From contig NZ_JAWDXO010000036.1 of assembly GCF_032477075.1 (NCBI RefSeq), forward strand, positions 1 through 30,764: a stretch of DNA of 30,764 nt, in the 5' to 3' direction. The position numbers and the translations under genes are program-made. Source of the stretch: Fusobacterium sp. Its GTDB lineage: Bacteria > Fusobacteriota > Fusobacteriia > Fusobacteriales > Fusobacteriaceae. Positions 16,459 through 23,671 of the stretch are shown piece by piece (position 1 is the first letter of the stretch; each line of letters begins with the position of its first letter). Under the pieces are notes generated by a model that was not told the DNA's origin, made no database searches, and worked only from the letters and a program-made list of their open reading frames with translations.

Positions 16459-16482
16459 TTTTGTAAAAAATATTTTACAAAA
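16459..16482. promoter_or_regulatory. 24-bp dyad, candidate enhancer site for the sigma-54 activator
   Basis: TTTTGTAAAA (16459-16468) and TTTTACAAAA (16473-16482) are exact inverted repeats around AATA. The centre is about 130 bp upstream of the predicted sigma-54 start site, a normal activator-binding distance, and about 50 bp before the regulator ATG, where binding could also autoregulate. The sequence is AT-rich, so chance is not excluded. Confidence 0.5.
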
Positions 16483-16523
16483 CTATTTTAAATATGTTAA
16501 AGTAACTCAAGGAGGGGAATAAA

Positions 16524-17921
16524 ATGCTTGAAAACTATATTGAATTAATAAAAATGATAGATAATTCTTTTGATGGAATAATGGTTGTAGATGAAAATTT
16601 GATAATAAAATATTGTAAATATTTTTCTGCCTCTGGTTTGGGAAGTGTTGATGTAAAAACAGCTATTGGAAAAACTCCCTTTGATATTTTTGCTAATATT
16701 ACAGAAGAAACTTCTACTTTCTACAGAGCAGTAAAATATGGGGAAACTTGTCTTAATAATACTCAAGTAATTCTTTACAGTAACGGAAAAAAAGAACCAA
16801 TAGTTGACAGTACAATTCCCATCATTGTAAATGGTAAAATTATAGGAGCTGTAAATACAGTACGATTTGTCAGCAACTTTAAAAAGAATAACTTTACAAA
16901 TCATTCAAATATAATAGCACCATGCTTTAATGATCTTTATGCAATTGATGATATAATAGGCACTTCTGATGAAATACTTTCTTTGAAAAATAAGATTGCT
17001 AAAGTTTCAAAAACAGATTCAAATGTATTTATTTATGGAGAAACTGGAACAGGAAAAGAGATGGTAGCTCAGTCTATTCATAGCAACAGTGATAGAAAGA
17101 ATAAAATATTTATTTCACAAAATTGTGCTGCTATTCCTGATAATCTTTTGGAAAGTATTCTCTTTGGAACTACAAAGGGAAGCTATACAGATGCAATTAA
17201 TAGACCTGGCATTTTTGAAATGGCACATGGTGGAACAATTTTCCTTGATGAAATAAATTCTATGAACCTCAATATGCAGGCAAAGCTTTTGAGAATAATA
17301 GAAGATAAAAAAATAACAAGAATAGGTGGAGTAGAAACAAAAGAGGTTGATGTCCGTATTATTGCTGCTATTAATGAAGCTCCTGAAATTTGTCTAGCTG
17401 AAAAGAGAATTCGTCCAGATCTTTTTTATAGATTATCCAGTGTACAGATAAAAACACCTTCATTAGCTGAAAGAAATGAAGATATTAAAAATCTTGCTCA
17501 ATTTTTTATTGAGTTTTATAATAAAAAAATGAATAAAGATATTAAAAATATTTCAAAAGATGTCTTAAAAATTTTCTATAACTATACATGGCCTGGAAAT
17601 GTAAGAGAGCTAAAAAATGTTATTGAAACTGCATTTAATTTTTCTATTTCTAAAACTGTTGAACTTGATGATATCCCAGAATATATAAAAAATCAAAAAA
17701 AAGAAAACGATCTTTTTAAAAGTTATCATTCTAATAATGAACTTTTATATGAAAATTCTTCTCTCAGTACAGCACTTGAAAGCTTTGAAAAAAATTATAT
17801 ATTGAAAGCTTCAAAAAATACTCTATCTTTTTCAAAATTGGCAGATACTCTCAAAATATCAAAACAGCTCCTAAATCATAAAATTAAGAAATATGATTTA
17901 AGAAAATATATTAATTATTAA
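16524..17921 (+). CDS. Sigma-54-dependent transcriptional activator (PAS-AAA+-Fis HTH)
   Basis: This is an enhancer-binding protein that should use ATP hydrolysis to open promoters held by sigma-54 RNA polymerase. It has 465 residues. Residues 1-120 form a PAS-like sensor domain (FDGIMVVDENLIIKYC onward, ending IGAVNTVRFV) resembling RocR-type regulators. The AAA+ domain follows (about 140-380) with Walker A GETGTGKE (172-179), Walker B FLDEINSM (D242), and the arginine-finger block RIRPDLFYRLS. The sigma-54-contact loop, normally GAFTGA, is GSYTDA (219-224): the key threonine is kept but the second glycine is aspartate. The C-terminal helix-turn-helix is near LADTLKISKQLLNHKIKKY. The SD AAGGAGGGG is well placed. 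It diverges from the amidohydrolase-brnQ operon and is probably its activator; the PAS ligand may be the operon substrate. Confidence 0.95.
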   Translation: MLENYIELIKMIDNSFDGIMVVDENLIIKYCKYFSASGLGSVDVKTAIGKTPFDIFANITEETSTFYRAVKYGETCLNNTQVILYSNGKKEPIVDSTIPIIVNGKIIGAVNTVRFVSNFKKNNFTNHSNIIAPCFNDLYAIDDIIGTSDEILSLKNKIAKVSKTDSNVFIYGETGTGKEMVAQSIHSNSDRKNKIFISQNCAAIPDNLLESILFGTTKGSYTDAINRPGIFEMAHGGTIFLDEINSMNLNMQAKLLRIIEDKKITRIGGVETKEVDVRIIAAINEAPEICLAEKRIRPDLFYRLSSVQIKTPSLAERNEDIKNLAQFFIEFYNKKMNKDIKNISKDVLKIFYNYTWPGNVRELKNVIETAFNFSISKTVELDDIPEYIKNQKKENDLFKSYHSNNELLYENSSLSTALESFEKNYILKASKNTLSFSKLADTLKISKQLLNHKIKKYDLRKYINY

Positions 17922-17927
17922 TAATCA

Positions 17928-17985
17928 AAAGAGGATAACTTCTAGGAACTTAGTTAAGCCTTTTAATTATCCTCTTTGTTTTAAT
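17928..17985. terminator. Terminator after the sigma-54 activator gene
   Basis: AAAGAGGATAA (17928-17938) and TTATCCTCTTT (17967-17977) form a perfect 11-bp stem with a 28-base loop, which itself contains CTTAGTTAAG. GTTTTAATC follows on the plus strand; the minus side has TTTTGATT. Confidence 0.65.
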
Positions 17986-17995
17986 CAATATATCA

Positions 17996-18019
17996 TTAAA
18001 AATTAGATTTATATCCAAT
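17996..18019 (-). pseudogene. Possible second 3' scar of an outer-membrane protein gene
   Basis: The minus strand reads IGYKSNF-stop. The DNA (18000-18018) matches the scar at 13261-13279 in 18 of 19 bases. An in-frame stop lies directly upstream, so nothing is translated. A separate ending with alternating hydrophobic residues, KGCKYKINVGF-stop, is at 18069-18104. Region 17978-18143 contains nothing else that I recognise. Confidence 0.25.
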
Positions 18020-18123
18020 TTATAATAGGACTTATTTGTATCATACTAAAAATAGATATTATATAGTTTTAAAAGCCTACATTTATTTTATATTTACATC
18101 CTTTAAAGATTTTTTAAACAAAA

Positions 18124-18168
18124 TAAAAAATCAAAAAAGAAAAAGGCTGAACTTTATATGTCCAGCCT
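18124..18168 (-). terminator. Terminator of rpsF-rpsR
   Basis: On the minus strand AGGCTGGAC pairs with GTTCAGCCT (one G-U pair) around a 7-base loop (18144-18168), followed by TTTTTCTTTTTTG. It lies eight bases after the rpsR stop. Confidence 0.9.
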
Positions 18169-18176
18169 GTGAGAAA

Positions 18177-18395
18177 CTATTTTTCAATTCTTGTATAAGG
18201 AATTAAAGCAATGTTTCTAGCTCTTTTGATAGCTTTAGCTATTCTTCTTTGTAACTTAGCATTAGCACCAGTTACTCTAGAAGGATTGATTTTTCCTTTA
18301 TCAGATACAAATCTTTTTAAAAGGTCTACATTTTTATAATCAATTTCTTCAGCTTTAACTCTTAATTTAGCTCTTCTTCTTCTGAATTCTGCCAT
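18177..18395 (-). CDS. rpsR: Ribosomal protein bS18
   Basis: bS18 binds the 30S platform together with S6. The 72-residue basic protein has the family core IDYKNVDLLKRFVSDKGKI and PSRVTGANAKLQRRIAKAIKRARNIALIPY. No CxxC zinc motif is present. The start has the SD GAGGAGG seven bases upstream. It lies 40 bp after rpsF. The single-stranded-DNA-binding protein gene usually found between rpsF and rpsR is absent. Confidence 0.98.
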   Translation of the reverse strand: MAEFRRRRAKLRVKAEEIDYKNVDLLKRFVSDKGKINPSRVTGANAKLQRRIAKAIKRARNIALIPYTRIEK

Positions 18396-18435
18396 TTTTA
18401 TAACCTCCTCTTGATTTTACTAAATTCTAAAATAA

Positions 18436-18720
18436 TTAGTCTTGCTTAACAATGATGTATCTCATTACTTCTTCAGTAATGTTAAGCTTTCCTTCAACTG
18501 CTGATAATTGAGTTCCATCAATATCAAAAGTTGCTAGTATATAGAATCCAGTTTTTTTCTTATCAATAGGATAAGCTAATTTTTTTTCTCCCCATTTTTC
18601 ACTTTTAGCTACTGTAGCTCCAGCTGCAGTTAAAATTCCTGTTACTTTTTCAACTACTGCGTCTCTACCCTCTTCTAAAATTGTTGGGTTGATAATGTAC
18701 ATAATTTCATATTTTTTCAT
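18436..18720 (-). CDS. rpsF: Ribosomal protein bS6
   Basis: bS6 is a 30S-subunit protein that forms a heterodimer with S18. The 94-residue sequence starts MKKYEIMYIINPTILEE and has the KSEKWGEKKLAYPIDKKKTGFYILATFDID core typical of the family, ending in VMRYIIVKQD. The SD GGGAGGAGG is six bases before the ATG. It leads the two-gene S6-S18 operon, with its own promoter and a structured leader that may mediate feedback by the S6:S18 complex. Confidence 0.98.
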   Translation of the reverse strand: MKKYEIMYIINPTILEEGRDAVVEKVTGILTAAGATVAKSEKWGEKKLAYPIDKKKTGFYILATFDIDGTQLSAVEGKLNITEEVMRYIIVKQD

Positions 18721-18746
18721 TTTTTAACCTCCTCCCTATGGTTTTA

Positions 18747-18775
18747 GCCCAAAACACATTGATTTTGAGCAGGGC
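18747..18775 (-). promoter_or_regulatory. Structured leader of rpsF, candidate S6:S18 feedback site
   Basis: In the leader RNA, GCCC pairs with GGGC and AAAA with TTTT, with a five-base bulge (TGCTC) only on the 5' side and an 8-base loop. S6:S18-binding leaders with an asymmetric internal loop are known in several phyla. This hairpin has the right place and general shape, but I cannot confirm the conserved bases. Confidence 0.4.
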
Positions 18776-18782
18776 ACTAAAT

Positions 18783-18811
18783 ACTATATCATCTTTTAAT
18801 GATTTTTTCAA
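18783..18811 (-). promoter_or_regulatory. Promoter of rpsF-rpsR
   Basis: On the minus strand, TTGAAA (18806-18811), a 17-bp spacer and TATAGT (18783-18788) preceded by TGA give a strong sigma-70 promoter. It lies immediately after the ftsZ stop codon. I see no strong terminator between ftsZ and it, so read-through from the dcw cluster is possible. Confidence 0.75.
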
Positions 18812-18822
18812 GTATTTATTTG

Positions 18823-19896
18823 CTACTTTTTAGAACTTCTTATCCAAGGTGGAAGATCAAGTTCAGATCTTTTTACATCTGCTTCTTCAGGAGTAACAAC
18901 TGTTACAGGTTTTTTAGCATCTACATTAATAAATGGTTCACTTTTCTCCTGTTCATTTACAAAATTATTAGCTATTATAGTGACTTGTACTCTATCTCCA
19001 ACTTCTGGATCAATAACAAGTCCAAACATTACATCATCAGCAGTTTTTCCAGCTGCATCTCTAATCATGTCAGAAATAGTCTGAGCTTCCATAAGAGTTA
19101 TATCTGGTGCTCCAGTTATATTAATAAGTATTTTGCTTGCTCCAAGTATAGATTTTTCAAGTAATGGAGACAATAAAGCTTTTTCAGTAGCTTTTACAGC
19201 TCTGTTTTCTCCTTCTCCTTCTCCAAACCCAAGTACAGCTACACCAGAATTCATCATTGTTGCTTTAATATCAGCAAAGTCCAGATTAATAAGTCCATTA
19301 CCAATCATAAGATCTGCAACTCCTCTAATACCTATTTTTAAAATATTGTTTGCTTCTTTGAATGCATTTTGTAAAGTTATTGTTTTATCTGGTAATTCAA
19401 AAAGTTTGTCATTTGGTATTATTACTAAAGCATCTACAGCTTTTTTTAGGTTTTCAACCCCTATGTCAGCATTGTTTTTTCTTTTCTTTCCTTCAAATGA
19501 GAATGGTCTTGTTACAACAGCTACAGTTAATACCCCAAGTTCTTTTGCTACTTTAGCAATTACTGGTGCAGCTCCTGTTCCAGTTCCTCCTCCCATTCCT
19601 GCTGTTATAAAAAGCATATCTGTTTCTTCTAAAAGATTTTTGATTTTTTCTACATCTTCTTCAGCTGCCTGTCTTCCTATTTCAGGGTCAGCTCCAGCTC
19701 CAAGTCCTCTTGTTAATTTTTCTCCAAGTTGGATTCTTATGTCAGCCAAAGATTTATTTAAATCTTGGGCATCTGTGTTAGCAGCAATATATTCTACGCC
19801 TCCTACTCCAGATTCAATCATATCATTGATTGCATTTCCTCCAGCTCCTCCAGCTCCTAATACTTTTATCTTAACTAAATCTTGATCTATCAACAT
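18823..19896 (-). CDS. ftsZ: Cell division protein FtsZ
   Basis: FtsZ is the tubulin-like GTPase that assembles the division ring at mid-cell. The 357 residues contain the GTP-binding core: VLGAGGAGGNAINDMI near 13, the tubulin signature GGGTGTGAAP near 105, and NNADIGVENLKKAVDALVIIPNDKL. The T7 loop NLDFADIK provides the catalytic acid. The spacer after about residue 315 is short, and the C-terminal peptide ELDLPPWIRSSKK fits the segment that binds FtsA and other partners. The SD GAAGGGGG is well placed before ATG 19896. It is the last gene of the dcw cluster, 31 bp after ftsA. Confidence 0.99.
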   Translation of the reverse strand: MLIDQDLVKIKVLGAGGAGGNAINDMIESGVGGVEYIAANTDAQDLNKSLADIRIQLGEKLTRGLGAGADPEIGRQAAEEDVEKIKNLLEETDMLFITAGMGGGTGTGAAPVIAKVAKELGVLTVAVVTRPFSFEGKKRKNNADIGVENLKKAVDALVIIPNDKLFELPDKTITLQNAFKEANNILKIGIRGVADLMIGNGLINLDFADIKATMMNSGVAVLGFGEGEGENRAVKATEKALLSPLLEKSILGASKILINITGAPDITLMEAQTISDMIRDAAGKTADDVMFGLVIDPEVGDRVQVTIIANNFVNEQEKSEPFINVDAKKPVTVVTPEEADVKRSELDLPPWIRSSKK

Positions 19897-19927
19897 AAAT
19901 ACCCCCTTCTATCATTTCCTTCTGAAT

Positions 19928-21229
19928 TTAAATAAAATTAGAAAACCAATTCTTTATACTGCTGAATGCTCCACTTTTCTTTCTGCTGTTATTTTTATCA
20001 TTTTCTAGTAATTTATCCAAGTCGTCCTCTTCAGTCTCTTCAGTTATAATTTTTGAAGGATCTTCAGATTCATTCTGCTGTGAATAGAAACCTGACTGCA
20101 TTTTATTATATTCCTCTTCCATTATTTCACTAAAGATTCCTATAACTGTAGCCATGCTGGCATCTACATCTTCCAGTCCTCGAAAAGCATGAGGAAGTAC
20201 TTTTCTCACAACATATCCTGTTTTTTTATTTATTTTTTCAAGAAGTCCATCAATAACAATAGCTCCTCCTGTTAATACCAAACCTTTTCCAAGATATCCA
20301 TTAAATCCAGATTCTTCAATAGTTTGAGTAATAAAACTAATTATGTCTTCTGTTCTTGCATCTATTATATTTTTTATATCTGCTACTGACACTTTTTTAG
20401 TATCACCACAGAATATATGTTCTTCATGTATATCTTTATTTTTTAATTTTGACAATATTTCAAAAGCTTCCTGTTTAGATATCTGAAACAAATAACTTAT
20501 ATCATTTACATAGTGCATTCCACCTAAAGGAAGTGATTTTGAATAGATAAGTTTATCATTCTTAAATAGAATTATATCTGTTGAACCTTCACCAATATCG
20601 ATTAAGGCAACTCCCATTCTTCTATCTTCATCATCAAGAGAGGCTTTAGCAGATGCATAGGCATTCAGAAGAACTTGTTCTGCTTCCAGCCCTATTCTGT
20701 TTACTACTTCTACCAATTTTTCTGCTTCTGCTTCATCTATGTATATCAGATGAACATCCCCTTGCATTTCTTTTCCAGTGACACCTATTGGATTTTTAAT
20801 TATTCCTGAATTATTTACTCTTATATTATATATTTCTCTCTTTAATATTCTTTCTTTTCCAGTAAGAAGTTCATGTTCAGCCATTCTAATCAATGTATCT
20901 ACTTCTTTTTCTCCAATTTCTTTTTCATCAAAGGAATATCTTACATTAGTGGTCCTTGATTTGATAGCTTCTCCACTTATTCCTATTGATATTTTTTCAA
21001 TAGGGATATCAGTCTGTTCTCTTAATTGTCCCAGTGCATAAGCCAGGCAATGACTCAATTCTTCTGGGTTTTCTACAACTGACTTTTTCATTCCACGACT
21101 TGGAACTTCTACATATCCCAATATTTTTAAATTTTCACCATCAGCAGATAATTCTCCAGTGACAGCTTTTATTTTCATATTTCCCATATCTACTGCTGTT
21201 TTTATTATACTATCTCTATTATCTGTCAT
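19928..21229 (-). CDS. ftsA: Cell division protein FtsA
   Basis: FtsA is an actin-like ATPase that tethers FtsZ to the membrane and recruits later division proteins. The 433 residues include TAVDMGNMKIKAVTGE (near 11), the 1C domain (about 85-160), GVALIDIGEGSTDIILFKNDKL near 208, and GKGLVLTGGAIVIDG near 312. An acidic linker (EETEEDDLDKLLEND) leads to the C-terminal amphipathic helix SSIKNWFSNFI, the expected membrane anchor. It overlaps ftsQ by 11 bp, so translation is probably coupled. Confidence 0.97.
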   Translation of the reverse strand: MTDNRDSIIKTAVDMGNMKIKAVTGELSADGENLKILGYVEVPSRGMKKSVVENPEELSHCLAYALGQLREQTDIPIEKISIGISGEAIKSRTTNVRYSFDEKEIGEKEVDTLIRMAEHELLTGKERILKREIYNIRVNNSGIIKNPIGVTGKEMQGDVHLIYIDEAEAEKLVEVVNRIGLEAEQVLLNAYASAKASLDDEDRRMGVALIDIGEGSTDIILFKNDKLIYSKSLPLGGMHYVNDISYLFQISKQEAFEILSKLKNKDIHEEHIFCGDTKKVSVADIKNIIDARTEDIISFITQTIEESGFNGYLGKGLVLTGGAIVIDGLLEKINKKTGYVVRKVLPHAFRGLEDVDASMATVIGIFSEIMEEEYNKMQSGFYSQQNESEDPSKIITEETEEDDLDKLLENDKNNSRKKSGAFSSIKNWFSNFI

Positions 21230-21914
21230 CGCTTTTATCCCCCAAACTTTTTACTATAAAGTCATTAAATCTCAAATCTATATATTCTACTTTTTTGCTT
21301 TTGACCAGTTCCGAATACAAAGTTTCTACAACTTTATATTTTTCTCTTTTTATCTCTTCATTGGTTTTTATTATTGTACCATCTACAAGGATTATTTCAA
21401 TGCAATTTTTATCTTTTATGTAAATTTGAGACACTAATTCTTTCAATAGATAATCATCCATCAAGACTAAAACATTAAGCAGACTTTTTATCTCTCCTTT
21501 TTCTTTTACTGAAATAAGAGGAATATCCTTTTTTTCTTTTTCATTAAAAGTACCAAATACTACTCCTTCTGAATCTACTAAATATATTTTATCTTTAATC
21601 TGGGCATAGTAAAATAGCTCCTTTTCCTCTATTTTTATAGTAAGCTCTCCCAATGTATTATTTTCTACACTGGCACTTTTTACTCTGACATCTTTTTTCA
21701 ACTCATCTTCTATACTCTTAAAATCTAAGTCCCATATGTTCTTATTATATGTTGTTTTTCCTAGTTCTGTCAATTCCCTTAATAATAATTTTGGTTCACC
21801 CTTTATATTAACCCTCTCTATCTTAAAAAAATCTAACTTTAAGAATTTTGAAGGAATAGAGAAAATTAAAAAGCTTATTCCTAATATTGTGAAAAGTCTT
21901 ATTATAAATTTCAA
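21219..21914 (-). CDS. ftsQ: Cell division protein FtsQ/DivIB
   Basis: FtsQ (DivIB) is a bitopic inner-membrane division protein whose periplasmic part connects late divisome components. The 231 residues start with one transmembrane helix (about 3-21), followed by a POTRA domain (FKIERVNIKGEPKLLLRELTELGKT, about 30-95) and the FtsQ beta domain (DKIYLVDSEGVVFG onward). The sequence is weakly conserved, but the domain order and the place between ddl and ftsA are decisive. The start codon is TTG, with the SD GAGGAG six bases upstream; no ATG is available in a suitable position. Confidence 0.9.
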   Translation of the reverse strand: MKFIIRLFTILGISFLIFSIPSKFLKLDFFKIERVNIKGEPKLLLRELTELGKTTYNKNIWDLDFKSIEDELKKDVRVKSASVENNTLGELTIKIEEKELFYYAQIKDKIYLVDSEGVVFGTFNEKEKKDIPLISVKEKGEIKSLLNVLVLMDDYLLKELVSQIYIKDKNCIEIILVDGTIIKTNEEIKREKYKVVETLYSELVKSKKVEYIDLRFNDFIVKSLGDKSDDR

Positions 21915-21941
21915 AAAAATCTCCTCACTTTTAGACTTGAT

Positions 21942-22808
21942 CTATCTTTTAAACGTTTCTACCATTATCTTTACAATATCATCATAAGTATATCCTTTTA
22001 AAGTTGCTAGATCTGGGATAAGACTTGTTTTTGTCATTCCAGGAAGTGTATTTACTTCAAGAAAATATACCTTATCATCTTTAAGAATAAAGTCACTTCT
22101 TGATATTCCTGCAAGTCCAAGTATATTATGTACCTTCACAGCACTTTCAAGAGCTTCATCATATGCTTTTTTATCTATTTTAGCAGGATACTCATGTACT
22201 GAGCCTCCTTCAGCATATTTTGATTCATAGTCATAAAACTTATTTTTAGGAATTATTCTAAGTACTCCAATTCCCTCTCCATTGATAACTCCTACTGTAA
22301 GTTCCTCTCCTGTTATCATTTCTTCTATGACAATTTTTTTTCCACTAAGTTCTCTTACAGCTTTTTCTGCCTCTTCTTTGTTATAACAAAAAAATATCCC
22401 TACACTTGAACCTTCTAAAGCTGGTTTAATTACGACTGGGTATGAATCTATATAAGATACTTTCTCATAGTTTTTGGCAATTCTTACTCCTGCGCTTTCA
22501 GCAAGTTTCTTAGTAATAACTTTGTCCATAGCTATTCCACTTGCCTCTGCCCCTGATCCAGTATATGGTTTTCCAAGCATATCAAGAAGTCCTTGTACTC
22601 TTCCATCTTCTCCAAATCCTCCATGAAATGCAAGATATGCAAAATCATATTTATTTTCAATAAAAGCTGAAACAAGATTTTCTTTTGTAACATCAATTCC
22701 ATATGCATCATAACCTTGTTTTAAAAGACTTTCTAAAATTTCTTTTCCACTATTTAAAGAAACTTCTCTTTCAGAAGAAATTCCTCCCATAAATACAGCT
22801 ATTTTCAA
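21942..22808 (-). CDS. ddl: D-alanine--D-alanine ligase
   Basis: Ddl joins two D-alanines with ATP; the dipeptide is then added by MurF. The 288 residues form an ATP-grasp enzyme: MGGISSEREVSLNSG near the start, FHGGFGEDGRVQGLLDMLGKPYTGSG near 61-85, VIKPALEGSSVGIF, EEMITGEELTVGV, and the metal-binding FLEVNTLPGMT near 251. It is slightly shorter than many family members. The start codon is TTG, with the SD AGGGGG nine bases upstream; the first ATG (residue 7) would cut into the conserved first strand. It is in the dcw cluster between murB and ftsQ. Confidence 0.97.
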   Translation of the reverse strand: MKIAVFMGGISSEREVSLNSGKEILESLLKQGYDAYGIDVTKENLVSAFIENKYDFAYLAFHGGFGEDGRVQGLLDMLGKPYTGSGAEASGIAMDKVITKKLAESAGVRIAKNYEKVSYIDSYPVVIKPALEGSSVGIFFCYNKEEAEKAVRELSGKKIVIEEMITGEELTVGVINGEGIGVLRIIPKNKFYDYESKYAEGGSVHEYPAKIDKKAYDEALESAVKVHNILGLAGISRSDFILKDDKVYFLEVNTLPGMTKTSLIPDLATLKGYTYDDIVKIMVETFKR

Positions 22809-22819
22809 AACTATTCCCC

Positions 22820-23671
22820 CTATTTATCCAAATTTTTTATAATTATTATTTCTTCTTCAAGGTTTATTCCATATTTTTCACTTATGGTCCTTTTTACCAG
22901 CTTTAATATTTCGGAAATATCTTTGAATGTAGCAGTACCTCTATTAACTATAAAATTAGGATGTTTTTCTGATATCTGAGCTCCACCTATGACAGTTCCT
23001 TTCAATCCAGCTTCTGATATAAGTCTTGCTGAAAAATCTCCAGCTGGATTTTTAAAAGTACTCCCAAGGTTGGGAAGATTCAGAGGCTGTTTTCTCTCTC
23101 TCAAAGCCTGTATTTCTATCACTTTCCCAAGATCAAAACCATCTTTGAACCTAAATACAGCATTTATTATTATCCATTTCCTGCTTTGTATTTCTGTTCT
23201 TCTGTATGAAAAATCTAAATCTTCTTTTTTTATTCTTCTTATTTCATGATTTTCATCAAATACTTCTATTTCACTTATACAGTCGAATATTTCACTTCCA
23301 TAGGCTCCGCCATTCATGTAGACAAGTCCTCCTACACTTCCTGGGATTCCAGCAAGATTCTCAAGCCCACTGTAATTATTTTTATTCATATAAGCAATAA
23401 GCTTATTGAAATCAAGTCCAGCTTCTACTTCCACCAAACCTCTTTCCAATTCTCTTATATTATCAAATTCTTTTAAAGAGACAAAAGTTATATCTAAATT
23501 TCCCTCATCTATCAATGTATTAGTTCCATTTCCAATAAGAAAAATATTACTGTTATTTTCAAATATCTCTTTAAGTTCATTTTTATCTTCTACTGTTATA
23601 AATCTTTTAGCTATCCCTCCAACTTTCATGTTAGAGTGCAGCTTCATTTCATGATTTTCAAGTATCTTCAT
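22820..23671 (-). CDS. murB: UDP-N-acetylenolpyruvoylglucosamine reductase (type II)
   Basis: MurB reduces the enolpyruvyl group with NADPH and FAD to make UDP-MurNAc. The 283 residues match the shorter type II form. FAD-binding blocks are FLIGNGTNTLIDEG (near 44-57) and NLAGIPGSVGGLVYMNGGAYGSEI (near 104-127). The catalytic serine block is LPNLGSTFKNP (near 199-209), and the C-terminal part has HPNFIVNRGTATFKDI. The ATG overlaps the murC stop by one base (TAATG). Confidence 0.97.
   Translation of the reverse strand: MKILENHEMKLHSNMKVGGIAKRFITVEDKNELKEIFENNSNIFLIGNGTNTLIDEGNLDITFVSLKEFDNIRELERGLVEVEAGLDFNKLIAYMNKNNYSGLENLAGIPGSVGGLVYMNGGAYGSEIFDCISEIEVFDENHEIRRIKKEDLDFSYRRTEIQSRKWIIINAVFRFKDGFDLGKVIEIQALRERKQPLNLPNLGSTFKNPAGDFSARLISEAGLKGTVIGGAQISEKHPNFIVNRGTATFKDISEILKLVKRTISEKYGINLEEEIIIIKNLDK

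Noticed and set aside
17221..17236. TGGCAC sequence inside the sigma-54 activator gene, resembling a -24 element
   Set aside because: No TTGC -12 element occurs at the required spacing, and it lies within coding sequence.
19133..19885. 250-codon plus-strand ORF opposite ftsZ
   Set aside because: It is the reverse frame of ftsZ. The translation is rich in Ser, Pro and Ala low-complexity runs, it has no SD, and ftsZ is certain on the other strand.
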